From NCBI GenBank assembly GCA_964418835.1, contig CAYQNJ010000001.1, positions 62,001-126,000 on the forward strand: a DNA stretch of 64,000 nt, written 5' to 3'. The notes beneath the pieces were generated by a model. It was not told the DNA's origin. It did no database searches and saw only the letters and a program-made list of their open reading frames with translations. This document shows, piece after piece, positions 17,628 to 25,889 of this stretch; positions within the stretch are counted from its first letter, which is position 1; each line of letters opens with the position of its first letter. This DNA comes from UBA9076 sp964418835 (lineage in GTDB: Bacteria > Bacillota_I > Bacilli_A > Erysipelotrichales > Erysipelotrichaceae). Made by a program: the position numbers and the translations under genes.

Positions 17628-18453
17628 CTATTGTTTGAATAGCTACACACTTTGGACCACCTTGAGTTATAAAAGCACAAGATAGTTCTAATATTTCTAT
17701 TGGTGTATTTGGAAATACTTCTTTAAATTTTTCTTTTGCATATTCTGCATCAGATAAATTAAATCCATGTGATATATATAATCTATGTTTTTCATTTAGT
17801 TTATTTTTATAGAAATCTATTATCTTACTTACGGCAATTTTATAATTTCTACCAGTAACAAATTTATCTAAACGTTTCCCATCAGCTGTTTGAGTAACAA
17901 CAGGTTGAAGTTTTAAAACACCAGCTAATGTTGCAGCAATTGGCGTTAATCTTCCTCCACGTTTTAAATAACCAAAGTCTTGAGGTAATAAGAATGAAGT
18001 TGTTGTGTCTATTTTATGATTTATAAAAGTTATAACTTCTTCTAAACTTTTACCTTCATTAATTAATTTCATTGTTTCCTCAACTAAATATTTATGAGGT
18101 CCACATAATGTTTTAGTGTTTATTACATGAATATGATCGTTTTTTTCTATACTATTTTTTGCGAGTAATGCAGTTTGATAAGTACCACTTAAGCCATCGG
18201 CAATTGTAAGTACAATGATTTGATCGTTTGGATACAAATTAAAAGTATCTATTAATTGTCCCACAGAAGGTTGTGATGAAGTTGGTGTATATCCTTGATT
18301 GATAATCTTTACAAATTCATCTGCTTCAATATCAACAAATTCTACATATTGTTTATCATTGATAGTTACTAAGAGTGGATTTACTACAAAACCCATTTCT
18401 TTAGCTTGTGCAGGTGTATAAAGACATGCTGAATCAGTTATTAGTTTAATCAT
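17620..18453 (-). CDS. DegV family fatty-acid-binding protein (first copy)
   Basis: A 277-residue DegV/FakB-type protein: MIKLITDSAC at the start, TSQPSVGQ near 80, a conserved GLSGTYQ loop, and LKRGGRLT near 160. The family binds fatty acids for the FakA kinase, feeding exogenous fatty acid into phospholipid synthesis. No fakA is present in this window. AAAGGAG precedes the ATG, and it lies 10 bp after trhA in the same minus-strand unit. A second member is at 59813-60661. Confidence 0.9.
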   Translation of the reverse strand: MIKLITDSACLYTPAQAKEMGFVVNPLLVTINDKQYVEFVDIEADEFVKIINQGYTPTSSQPSVGQLIDTFNLYPNDQIIVLTIADGLSGTYQTALLAKNSIEKNDHIHVINTKTLCGPHKYLVEETMKLINEGKSLEEVITFINHKIDTTTSFLLPQDFGYLKRGGRLTPIAATLAGVLKLQPVVTQTADGKRLDKFVTGRNYKIAVSKIIDFYKNKLNEKHRLYISHGFNLSDAEYAKEKFKEVFPNTPIEILELSCAFITQGGPKCVAIQTIEA

Positions 18454-18463
18454 AAGGGCTCCT

Positions 18464-19099
18464 TTATATAATGAATAATATTGTTGCGATTACATGAAGT
18501 CCAGTTCCTAGTAATATAAATAAATGAAATAGTTCATGAAATCCCCAGTTTTTTGATATATTTGGTTTTTTAATAATATAAATCAATGCACCTATAGTAT
18601 ACGATATACCTCCAGCAACTATGAGTGATATGTATGCTTTTGGTACAGAAGGAAATTGAGGAAATTTTATTATAATTGCCCAACCCATAATTACATATAA
18701 AAGTGTATATAGAATTCTGGGAGCATTTAACCAAAATATTTTTCCTAATATTCCTATTAAAGCTACTATCCACATTTGAGTTATAAATAATTTACCATCT
18801 TTTAAATAAGTTAAACAAAATGGAGTATATGATCCAGCAATTAATACATATATCATTGCATGATCTAACTTATGAAAGAAAGTAATATATTTACTATTGG
18901 ATTTAACATAGTGGTATATACTTGATGCACTATATAGAAGTAGAATTGATATAGAAAATATCAACATGGATATTGAGGCAATTAAACTTCCTTTATTTAT
19001 AAATATATAAATAGTGGAGAATATTACAAGTATTAAACCACCAATAGCGCCAAATAGATGTGTGATAAAGCTAATTGGATCTCTAGCATTATTGTACAT
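18464..19099 (-). CDS. trhA: Hemolysin III / PAQR family membrane protein TrhA
   Basis: A 211-residue protein with seven predicted membrane helices. It has the family signatures SSIYHYV, LDHAMIYVLIAGSYTP and a late HELFHLF, which contribute conserved His residues of the metal site. Members influence membrane lipid and energy homeostasis; a true haemolysin role is doubtful. It is the first gene of a trhA-degV operon, which makes sense as both concern membrane lipids. An 8-bp inverted repeat lies just before the AAAGGAG ribosome binding site. Confidence 0.92.
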   Translation of the reverse strand: MYNNARDPISFITHLFGAIGGLILVIFSTIYIFINKGSLIASISMLIFSISILLLYSASSIYHYVKSNSKYITFFHKLDHAMIYVLIAGSYTPFCLTYLKDGKLFITQMWIVALIGILGKIFWLNAPRILYTLLYVIMGWAIIIKFPQFPSVPKAYISLIVAGGISYTIGALIYIIKKPNISKNWGFHELFHLFILLGTGLHVIATILFII

Positions 19100-19112
19100 A
19101 TACTTCTCCTTT

Positions 19113-19133
19113 ATCTAGTTTTAATAACTAGAT
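19113..19133 (-). promoter_or_regulatory. Inverted repeat in the trhA leader
   Basis: ATCTAGTT (19113-19120) and AACTAGAT (19126-19133) are perfect 8-bp arms around a 5-bp loop. They lie between the -10 box and the ribosome binding site of trhA. It could be an operator or an mRNA hairpin; there is no T-run, so it is not a terminator. Confidence 0.45.
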
Positions 19134-19139
19134 AATATG

Positions 19140-19148
19140 ATTATAACA
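19140..19148 (-). promoter_or_regulatory. Extended -10 promoter for trhA-degV
   Basis: TGTTATAAT on the minus strand, just upstream of the inverted repeat. Confidence 0.5.
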
Positions 19149-19175
19149 ATATAATGATAAATATGCTATTATTTT

Positions 19176-19204
19176 TTGACTTTAAAGATAAATTTTAATA
19201 TTAT
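19176..19204 (+). promoter_or_regulatory. leuS promoter
   Basis: TTGACT (19176-19181), a 17-bp spacer, TATTAT (19199-19204), placed immediately before the T-box leader. Confidence 0.8.
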
Positions 19205-19207
19205 ATT

Positions 19208-19400
19208 AATGTACGTTGAAACAAAGTAGTAGGTAACTAAAGTTATATAGAGAGTCAAGGGTTGGTGAAACTTGATTAATTATGTTATTGAACTTGTTGT
19301 GGAGTAATGTAATTCCTGCTTTAAAGGATTTTGAGTGCATGTTTAACATGAACTAAGGTGGTACCGCGTAATTATTACGTCCTTAGAATGGACGTTTTTT
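19208..19400 (+). ncRNA. T-box riboswitch controlling leuS
   Basis: The leader carries the T-box core AAGGTGGTACCGCG (19355-19368), which binds the uncharged tRNA acceptor end. It is followed by a terminator with ACGTCC (19377-19382), GGACGT (19390-19395) and a T-run. Stem I with an AGTA element lies near 19226. A CTT leucine codon in GAAACTTGA near 19270 is a candidate specifier; that assignment is inference. Uncharged tRNA-Leu should allow readthrough into leuS. Confidence 0.93.
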
Positions 19401-19414
19401 ATTTTGGAGGAAAT

Positions 19415-21811
19415 ATGACATATAACCATAAAGAAGTTGAAAAAAGATGGCAAAATTATTGGGAAGAGAATGAAACATTTAAAACTGATGTTTATGATGA
19501 GGTAAAACCTCCATATTATGTTTTAGATATGTTTCCTTATCCAAGTGGACAAGGGCTACATGTAGGACATCCTGAAGGGTATACTGCAACTGATATCATT
19601 GCTAGATACAAAAGAATGAAGGGATTTAATGTACTACATCCAATGGGATGGGATGCTTTTGGATTACCTGCAGAACAATATGCATTAAATACTGGTAATC
19701 ATCCAGCGCAATTTACTAAGGATAATATTGATAATTTTAGAAGACAAATAAAACAAATTGGTCTTTCGTATGATTGGAGTAGAGAAATTAGTACTACAGA
19801 TCCTGAATACTACAAATGGACGCAATGGATATTTATCCAACTTTATAACAAAGGTTTAGCTTATGTAGATGAAATACCTGTTAACTGGTGTCCTGAATTA
19901 GGTACTGTTTTAGCAAATGAAGAAGTAATTAATGGTAGAAGTGAAAGAGGTAATTTCCCTGTAATTAGAAAACCAATGAGACAATGGATATTAAAAATTA
20001 CTGAATATGCTGAACAATTGTTAAATGATTTAGATTTATGTGATTGGCCACAGTCTACTAAAGAGATGCAAATTAATTGGATTGGTAAGTCTGTTGGTTC
20101 TAATGTTGTATTTAAAATAGATGGATTTGATAAAGAGTTTACAGTTTTTACTACAAGAGCTGATACTTTATTTGGTTGTACTTATTGTGTCTTAGCACCT
20201 GAACATCCTTTTGTGTTAGATATTACTAGTGAAGAACAATTACCAAAAGTAAGAGAATATATTGAACAAATTAAATCCAAATCAGATTTAGAAAGAACTG
20301 ATTTGAATAAAGATAAGACAGGTATATTTACTGGTGCTTATGCAATAAACCCAGTAAATAATAAAAAAGTTCCTATTTGGATTGCAGACTATGTATTATC
20401 TAGTTATGGTACTGGTGCTATAATGGCTGTTCCAGCACATGATAGTAGGGACTATGAATTTGCACGTAAATTTAATTTAGATATTATCGAAGTTTTAAAA
20501 GGTGGCGATATTACTAAAGAAGTATATGAAAAAGATGGAGAACATGTTAATAGTGATTTCTTAAATGGGTTAAATAAAGATGATGCTATTAAAGTGATGA
20601 ATGAATGGTTAGTAGAAAATAATGTTGGTAATCCTAAGACTACTTATAAGTTAAGAGACTGGTTATTTTCTAGACAAAGATATTGGGGAGAACCGATTCC
20701 TATAATTATTATGGAAGATGGTACTTTAAGAACTGTAGATATTGAAGAGTTACCATTAGAACTACCAGATATCACAAATTATAAACCATCAAATGATGGT
20801 GAAAGTCCTCTAGCAAATGCTGGGGATTGGTTGGAAGTTGAAATTGATGGAGTAAAGGGTAGAAGAGAAACTAACACAATGCCACAATGGGCAGGAAGTT
20901 GTTGGTATTACATGCGTTTTATTGATCCAAAAAATACTGAAACATTCTGTGATAAAAAACTGTTAGAAAAATGGTTGCCTGTTGATTTGTATGTGGGTGG
21001 TGCTGAACATGCTGTATTACACTTGTTATATGCTAGATTCTGGCATAAGGTTTTATATGATTTAGGTCATGTTCCTACAAAAGAACCATTTAAGAAGTTA
21101 TTTCATCAAGGAATGATACTAGGTTCTAATGGTGAAAAGATGAGTAAGTCAAGAGGGAATGTTGTTAATCCTGATGAAATATTTGAATCTCATGGAGCTG
21201 ATTCATTAAGAGTTTATGAAATGTTTATGGGTCCATTAGAAGCTTCTTTACCTTGGAATGATAGTGGGTTAGATGGTACTAAAAAATGGTTGGATAGAGT
21301 TTATAGATTATTTGTTGAACAAGACAAATTAAGTGAGGTAAATGATCATAGCTTAGATTATGTATATAATGCAACTGTTAAGAAAGTAAGTACTGATATA
21401 GAATCACTAAATTTAAATACTGCTATTTCTCAAATGATGGTATTTATTAATGAATGTTATAAAGCTGAAACCATTTATAGGCCGTATGCTTTAGGTTTTA
21501 TTCAAATGTTTGCATGTTTTGCTCCTCATTTAGGCGAAGAACTATGGTATATACTTGGTAATGAAAACACACTAACATATGAACCATGGCCAGAGTATGA
21601 TGAAAGTAAATTAGAATTAGATGAAGTTGAAATTGTTGTGCAAGTTAGTGGTAAAGTTAGAGGAAAGTTTGTAATAGCTAAAGGTAGTGATGTAGAAACA
21701 GTTAAATCAAAAGCTATGGAAATACCAAGTGTAATTGCAAATTTAGAAGGTAAAACTATTATTAAAACTATCTTTATAAAAGATAAAATTGTAAATATAG
21801 TTGCTAAATAG
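19415..21811 (+). CDS. leuS: Leucyl-tRNA synthetase
   Basis: A class I synthetase charging tRNA-Leu. The 798 residues are close to B. subtilis LeuS. HVGH (49-52) is the HIGH motif, KMSKS is at 575-579, the editing domain contains the TTRADTLFG segment, and a short C-terminal domain follows. The ATG at 19415 is set by TGGAGG at 19405-19410. An in-frame upstream GTG at 19358 lies inside the T-box and is rejected. A strong terminator follows. Confidence 0.98.
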   Translation: MTYNHKEVEKRWQNYWEENETFKTDVYDEVKPPYYVLDMFPYPSGQGLHVGHPEGYTATDIIARYKRMKGFNVLHPMGWDAFGLPAEQYALNTGNHPAQFTKDNIDNFRRQIKQIGLSYDWSREISTTDPEYYKWTQWIFIQLYNKGLAYVDEIPVNWCPELGTVLANEEVINGRSERGNFPVIRKPMRQWILKITEYAEQLLNDLDLCDWPQSTKEMQINWIGKSVGSNVVFKIDGFDKEFTVFTTRADTLFGCTYCVLAPEHPFVLDITSEEQLPKVREYIEQIKSKSDLERTDLNKDKTGIFTGAYAINPVNNKKVPIWIADYVLSSYGTGAIMAVPAHDSRDYEFARKFNLDIIEVLKGGDITKEVYEKDGEHVNSDFLNGLNKDDAIKVMNEWLVENNVGNPKTTYKLRDWLFSRQRYWGEPIPIIIMEDGTLRTVDIEELPLELPDITNYKPSNDGESPLANAGDWLEVEIDGVKGRRETNTMPQWAGSCWYYMRFIDPKNTETFCDKKLLEKWLPVDLYVGGAEHAVLHLLYARFWHKVLYDLGHVPTKEPFKKLFHQGMILGSNGEKMSKSRGNVVNPDEIFESHGADSLRVYEMFMGPLEASLPWNDSGLDGTKKWLDRVYRLFVEQDKLSEVNDHSLDYVYNATVKKVSTDIESLNLNTAISQMMVFINECYKAETIYRPYALGFIQMFACFAPHLGEELWYILGNENTLTYEPWPEYDESKLELDEVEIVVQVSGKVRGKFVIAKGSDVETVKSKAMEIPSVIANLEGKTIIKTIFIKDKIVNIVAK

Positions 21812-21816
21812 AATTT

Positions 21817-21854
21817 AAAGATGATTTAATAAACTATTAAATCATCTTTTTTGT
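21817..21854 (+). terminator. Terminator of leuS
   Basis: Fourteen-base arms AAAGATGATTTAAT (21817-21830) and ATTAAATCATCTTT (21836-21849) with a T-run. Confidence 0.9.
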
Positions 21855-22078
21855 ATATTAATATATTGTTTACTACTTTTAGATGGTTAATATTATCAAA
21901 AGTAAGGTAATATGACTAAAGTTATCATAAGTTAATCAAGAGTTATATTTAATGAAAAACTTATATGATCTCAAAATGATTTTATTAGAAGTATGACTTT
22001 TGAAGTAACTCTGAACATGTATATGTTGCTATTTTATCTCCAGATATAATAGAACTTTTATAATAGTTGTAATTACTG
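21855..22078. other. Intergenic region with no clear gene
   Basis: About 220 bp without a credible ORF. It holds an imperfect hairpin (ACTTTT ... AAAAGT, near 21876-21904) and a short open stretch reading EHVYVAILSPDIIELL near 22012-22060 that ends in two stops and has no start or ribosome binding site. It may be gene debris or an untranslated element. Confidence 0.3.
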
Positions 22079-22115
22079 TTGACATAAAATCAATATGATA
22101 TTAAAATGATATCAT
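22079..22115 (+). promoter_or_regulatory. Promoter and operator-like repeats of the SPFH-Arc operon
   Basis: TTGACA (22079-22084), a 17-bp spacer and TAAAAT (22102-22107). ATGATA occurs at 22095-22100 and again at 22106-22111, 11 bp apart, the second inside palindrome ATGATATCAT (22106-22115). One helical turn between repeats in the core promoter is what an Arc-type repressor site would look like; occupancy is inference. Confidence 0.6.
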
Positions 22116-22130
22116 AAAGAGGTGATTATA

Positions 22131-23129
22131 ATGGAAGAGAAAATTTTAAAAGCTCCCAATGGTTTACTAACATTATTTATTCTATTTGTTTTGCATGTTC
22201 TAAATTTACTTATGTTTATTTTTGCAGTATCAAAAGAAAATGCAATATTAGTTTTTTTATCGATTATTATATTTATTGTTTTATTTATAATGTTATTTGG
22301 TATAAAAGTATTAGATCCTCAAGAAGCTTTAGTTTTGACTTTATTTGGAAAATATTATGGTACTCTAAAAAAAGAGGGTATATATTATGTTAATCCATTT
22401 AGTGCTGCTGTTAACCCAGCTGCAAATACAAGCTTAAGACAAAGTGGTGATGTTGATTCAAAAGGACTTGAAATACCAGGTACAACAGGAACTTCATATT
22501 CAGCAAAATCCTTTAGTAAAAAGATATCTTTAAAAATAATGACTTTAAACAATAACAGACAAAAAGTTAATGATTGCTTAGGAAATCCAGTTGAGATAGG
22601 TATAGCTGTTATATGGAGTGTAAAGGATACTGCCAAAGCTGTATTTGCTGTAGATAATTATAAGGAGTTTTTATCCTTACAATGTGATGCAGCATTAAGA
22701 AATATAGTTAGAATATATTCATATGATGTTGCACAAAATGTTGACACAACTGGTGATGGTGAACCAGATGAAGGATCATTAAGAGGCTCAAGTGAAGTAG
22801 TCGCTAAAAGAATTAAAGAAGAAATTCAATCTAGAGTTTATGAAGCTGGAATTGAAATAATTGAAGCTAGAATTACATATTTAGCTTATGCTCCAGAAAT
22901 AGCAGCAGCTATGTTACAACGCCAACAAGCTTCTGCAATAATAGATGCAAGAAAAATGATTGTAGATGGTGCTGTGGGTATGGTTGAAATGGCTTTAGTT
23001 AAAATGAATGAAGGTGGAATTGTAAATCTTGATGAAGAAAGAAAGGCTGCAATGGTTTCAAACTTGTTAGTAGTATTATGCGGTAATAAGGATGCTCAAC
23101 CAATTGTAAATTCTGGTAGTCTATACTAG
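22131..23129 (+). CDS. SPFH (band 7/flotillin-like) membrane protein
   Basis: A 332-residue protein with two hydrophobic segments in residues 10-62. An SPFH domain follows from about LDPQEALVLTLFGKYYGTL onward, with KVNDCLGNPVEIGIAVIW, RVYEAGIEIIEARITYLAYAPEIAAAM and the short helical tail usual for this group. It resembles prohibitin/HflK-like scaffolds but is not YqiK, HflC or FloT. The ATG at 22131 follows AAGAGGTG; the in-frame GTG nine bases earlier is part of that site. Its stop codon overlaps by one base the GTG start of an Arc-like gene, so the two products are coupled. It is the second SPFH protein in this window. Confidence 0.85.
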   Translation: MEEKILKAPNGLLTLFILFVLHVLNLLMFIFAVSKENAILVFLSIIIFIVLFIMLFGIKVLDPQEALVLTLFGKYYGTLKKEGIYYVNPFSAAVNPAANTSLRQSGDVDSKGLEIPGTTGTSYSAKSFSKKISLKIMTLNNNRQKVNDCLGNPVEIGIAVIWSVKDTAKAVFAVDNYKEFLSLQCDAALRNIVRIYSYDVAQNVDTTGDGEPDEGSLRGSSEVVAKRIKEEIQSRVYEAGIEIIEARITYLAYAPEIAAAMLQRQQASAIIDARKMIVDGAVGMVEMALVKMNEGGIVNLDEERKAAMVSNLLVVLCGNKDAQPIVNSGSLY

Positions 23130-23335
23130 TGAGCAATCTTGATGAAAAAAAACAAGTTCCATTAAGAATTTCTTCTAGATTATATTCACAAATAGCTTCG
23201 TGGGCTGAAGATGATTTTCGCTCAATAAATGGTCAAATCGAATATTTATTATCAATGTGTGTTAAACAAAGAATTAAAAATGGTCAATATATTTCAAATG
23301 AAATAGATAATGATTTAGAAATAGAATTAGAGTAA
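23129..23335 (+). CDS. Arc-like ribbon-helix-helix DNA-binding protein
   Basis: A 68-residue protein with an N-terminal RHH pattern: QVPLRISSRLYSQIASWAEDD then SINGQIEYLLSMCV, with an acidic tail. It starts at GTG in TAGTG, sharing one base with the SPFH stop codon. This pairing with an SPFH protein recurs in Firmicutes, where the small protein is often labelled Arc family. It probably represses its own operon; the repeats at the promoter support that. It could instead act as an adaptor on the SPFH protein. Confidence 0.8.
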   Translation: MSNLDEKKQVPLRISSRLYSQIASWAEDDFRSINGQIEYLLSMCVKQRIKNGQYISNEIDNDLEIELE

Positions 23336-23358
23336 CTATAAAAATAGTTACTTTTTTC
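23331..23358 (+). terminator. Terminator of the SPFH-Arc operon
   Basis: AGTAACTAT (23331-23339) pairs with ATAGTTACT (23344-23352), followed by a T-run. Confidence 0.85.
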
Positions 23359-23387
23359 TTTTATCAATAGAAGTATAATAAAGTTTT

Positions 23388-23396
23388 TGTTATAAT
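23388..23396 (+). promoter_or_regulatory. Extended -10 promoter, near-leaderless start for scpA
   Basis: TGTTATAAT is a perfect extended -10, only 11 bp before the scpA ATG at 23408. No Shine-Dalgarno sequence is present, so the mRNA would start about 5 nt before the ATG. Confidence 0.55.
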
Positions 23397-23407
23397 CATT
23401 TACGTAT

Positions 23408-24139
23408 ATGGAAAACTTTATTGTAGAAATCGAACAATTTGATGGTCCATTAGATCTAATGCTACATCTTATTAAAGAAAATAAGTTAGATCTTTTTGAT
23501 TTAGATATTAGTTTACTAACAGATCAATACTTGTTATATTTAAAAAAATTTAAAGATTTACATTTAGAAGTTGCAAGTGAGTATTTAGTAGAATTAGCGA
23601 CTTTAATTGAATATAAAAGTAAAAAGCTTTTTCCTAAAGAAGAATCTAGTTTAGATAGTGAATATGAAGAAGATCCTAAAGATAGATTAGTTAGAAGGTT
23701 ATTAGAATACCAACAATATAAAGAGGTTTCTAATGTTTTGGAGGATTATTATAAATCTAGACAACTACAACTTAGTAAGCCAATAAGTATTGAAGTAGAT
23801 GATTGGATAAAACAAGTTAATGATATACCAATAGAAGGTAACCCGTATGATTTAGTTAAAGCAATGCAAAAATGTATGAGAAGATTACAATTAAGCAAAC
23901 CTTTAGAAACTAAAATTACTAAAAAAGAAATATCAATGGAAGAAAGAAGACTTCAAATTGTTTCTAGACTTTCTACTTTACCTAATACATTTAGTTTTGA
24001 AAGATTGTTAGATGATGCTAGCGATACAGATATGGTTATATCTACATTTTTAGCTGTACTAGATTTAGTTAGATTACATACACTTTATTTCACAATTGAT
24101 AGTGAAGAAACAATTTGGTTTACAAGAGGGAATAGTTAA
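23408..24139 (+). CDS. scpA: Segregation and condensation protein A
   Basis: ScpA is the kleisin of the SMC-ScpAB condensin that compacts and segregates the chromosome. The 243-residue protein has the typical N-terminal FDGPLDLMLHLIKENKLD and a C-terminal winged-helix end (FLAVLDLVRLHTLYFT). It shares one base with scpB (TAATG). The start codon has no ribosome binding site and lies just after an extended -10 box, an unusual set-up for an operon leader gene. Confidence 0.95.
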   Translation: MENFIVEIEQFDGPLDLMLHLIKENKLDLFDLDISLLTDQYLLYLKKFKDLHLEVASEYLVELATLIEYKSKKLFPKEESSLDSEYEEDPKDRLVRRLLEYQQYKEVSNVLEDYYKSRQLQLSKPISIEVDDWIKQVNDIPIEGNPYDLVKAMQKCMRRLQLSKPLETKITKKEISMEERRLQIVSRLSTLPNTFSFERLLDDASDTDMVISTFLAVLDLVRLHTLYFTIDSEETIWFTRGNS

Positions 24140-24690
24140 TGGAAAATAGATCGCATATAAAGGCAGTATTTGAAGGGTTACTTTTTATAGTTGGTGATGA
24201 AGGTATTTCTAAAGAACAATTAAAAGATGTTTTAGAAATAACTTTTGAAGATATTGATGATGTTTTTAATGAATTACAACAATATTATTCAAATGATGAT
24301 AGAGGAATTGAACTAGTTAACTATGGTGATAATTATAAATTTTTATCTAAAGCTTTAGTTCATCCTTATGCACAAAAAATGTTTCAAAATACAAAACAAT
24401 CAGGTCTATCTCAAGCAGCATTAGAAACTTTAGCTATAATTGCTTATAAACAACCTATAACTAGAGTAGAAATAGAAGAGATTAGAGGTGTTGGAGCAGA
24501 TATGATGTTACGAAAACTTCTTGCTAGAGATTTAATTAAAGAATCAGGAAGAAGTGAAGCACCAGGAAGACCTATACTATATGAAGTAACTGAAGAATTT
24601 ATGGATACATTTAAATTAATAAGTTTAGAAGAATTGCCAGAATTACCTAATTTTAATTTGGAAGATAGTAATGAAAACTTATTTGATTAA
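24139..24690 (+). CDS. scpB: Segregation and condensation protein B
   Basis: ScpB dimers bind ScpA in the SMC complex. The 183-residue protein has two winged-helix domains, with ALETLAIIAYKQPITRVEIEEIRGV (about 94-118) as the clearest signature and GRPILYEVTEEF after it. It is translationally coupled to scpA through TAATG and overlaps the following SGNH lipoprotein gene by 20 bp. Confidence 0.95.
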   Translation: MENRSHIKAVFEGLLFIVGDEGISKEQLKDVLEITFEDIDDVFNELQQYYSNDDRGIELVNYGDNYKFLSKALVHPYAQKMFQNTKQSGLSQAALETLAIIAYKQPITRVEIEEIRGVGADMMLRKLLARDLIKESGRSEAPGRPILYEVTEEFMDTFKLISLEELPELPNFNLEDSNENLFD

Positions 24691-25414
24691 ACTATGTATT
24701 GTTTTATTATGTGTTAGTGGATGTAATTTAAATAATGAAGAAAAAATATATAAACCACAATGTTTATATATTGATAATTTTGATTATAATAATCAAGTAC
24801 CATTTAATAATGAAATAGATTTATCATATTTTAATAATAGCTTTATTGGTGGAGATTCTAGAGTAGGTTCTTTGGTTTTGTATAACAAACTTACAAATGC
24901 GGATGTAAAATATATTGAGTCACTAAGTTTAAATATGCTAAATATCACTAAATTAAATAAAGATGATGAAAACTCACCAACAATGTATCAATTATTTATG
25001 AATACTGATAAAGAAAATATTTATGTTATGTTGGGATTAAATGAAATTGGATGGTCTACATATGAAAAATGGGGAGTTTCTTATGAAAACTTTATTAAGG
25101 ATCTAAAGAATAATCATCCTAACTCTAATATATATCTAATATTACTATACACACCTAGTAATGCTTACTTGGTAGATAAAGATACTTTAATAAATAGAGT
25201 TAATAAAATGAATGAAGTATTAATTGATATTGCTAAAAGAAATTTTGTTTATTATTTAAATATAAATGAAAGTTTAGTTGGCGAAGATGGTTATATTAAA
25301 GAAGAATATACATTTGACGGTATTCACTTAACAAGTAGTGGAACTGATGTTTTTATTGAGTATTTAAGGACTCATGTAGGAGGTAGTAATTATGTTAAAG
25401 AAATTTGTGAGTAG
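24671..25414 (+). CDS. SGNH/GDSL hydrolase-like lipoprotein
   Basis: A 247-residue exported protein with lipobox VSGC (Cys18). It has SGNH blocks: GGDSR with nucleophile Ser63, a GLNE block where GxND is usual, and DGIHLTSSG with Asp216 and His219. It is probably a surface esterase, for example on peptidoglycan or wall polymer acetyl groups; the substrate is inferred from family only. The gene overlaps scpB by 20 bp and the next lipoprotein gene by 23 bp, a pairing (SGNH plus DUF4358) seen elsewhere in Firmicutes. Confidence 0.8.
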   Translation: MKTYLIKLCIVLLCVSGCNLNNEEKIYKPQCLYIDNFDYNNQVPFNNEIDLSYFNNSFIGGDSRVGSLVLYNKLTNADVKYIESLSLNMLNITKLNKDDENSPTMYQLFMNTDKENIYVMLGLNEIGWSTYEKWGVSYENFIKDLKNNHPNSNIYLILLYTPSNAYLVDKDTLINRVNKMNEVLIDIAKRNFVYYLNINESLVGEDGYIKEEYTFDGIHLTSSGTDVFIEYLRTHVGGSNYVKEICE

Positions 25415-25820
25415 TTTATTAGTTATATTACTTATTGGATGTACGAGTAGTGCTATTGATATAAACAATGTATCAACTGAATTAGTTAAAAATTTAAAAC
25501 TAGAAGATACTGTTGTTAAATTAGATAATAAAGAAATAGAGAACTTATTATATCTTGATGAAGGATCTATAAAAAAAGGTGTTTTTTACATATCTAATGA
25601 AAATACTTCTGATATGGTTGCAATATTAAAGGGGAATAATAACAAAGCATTATTAGAAGATGTAAATGAGTATATAGAAGTACTGAAAACTCAAAACACT
25701 AATTATTTTCCTGAAGAAGTAGATAAACTAAATAATGCAATAATAAAAGAAAAAGATGGTTACATATATTTGATTGTAAGCAATAATCAAGAGTTAGCTA
25801 ATGATTTCATATCAAAGTAA
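25392..25820 (+). CDS. DUF4358-like lipoprotein
   Basis: A 142-residue protein with lipobox LIGC (Cys17) and a mature domain like DUF4358 (a DMVAILKG strand, a helix with VEVLK-like spacing, a YFPEEVDKL segment and GYIYLIVSNN). AGGAGG precedes its ATG inside the SGNH gene. It probably works with the adjacent SGNH lipoprotein at the cell surface. Function unknown; the family match is from memory of its pattern. Confidence 0.65.
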   Translation: MLKKFVSSLLVILLIGCTSSAIDINNVSTELVKNLKLEDTVVKLDNKEIENLLYLDEGSIKKGVFYISNENTSDMVAILKGNNNKALLEDVNEYIEVLKTQNTNYFPEEVDKLNNAIIKEKDGYIYLIVSNNQELANDFISK

Positions 25821-25843
25821 TTTAGTAAATTTATTAAAGTTTA

Positions 25844-25872
25844 TATACAGTTTTTTAAATTTGAGGTAATAT
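25844..25872 (+). promoter_or_regulatory. Possible promoter of the pur operon
   Basis: TATACA (25844-25849), a 17-bp spacer and TAATAT (25867-25872), about 20 bp before the riboswitch aptamer. Weak match. Confidence 0.35.
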
Positions 25873-25889
25873 AGTAATGGATTAAGATA

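Noticed and set aside
19358..19414. Longer leuS start at GTG 19358
   Set aside because: It lies inside the T-box core and terminator; TGGAGG fixes the ATG at 19415.
21880..21960. Second T-box upstream of the SPFH gene
   Set aside because: There is local similarity to stem I of the leuS leader, but no GGTGG-type T-box core or terminator follows, and the SPFH gene is not an amino-acid gene.
23129..23335. Arc-like protein as an antitoxin
   Set aside because: Its partner is a 332-residue SPFH membrane protein with no toxin fold.
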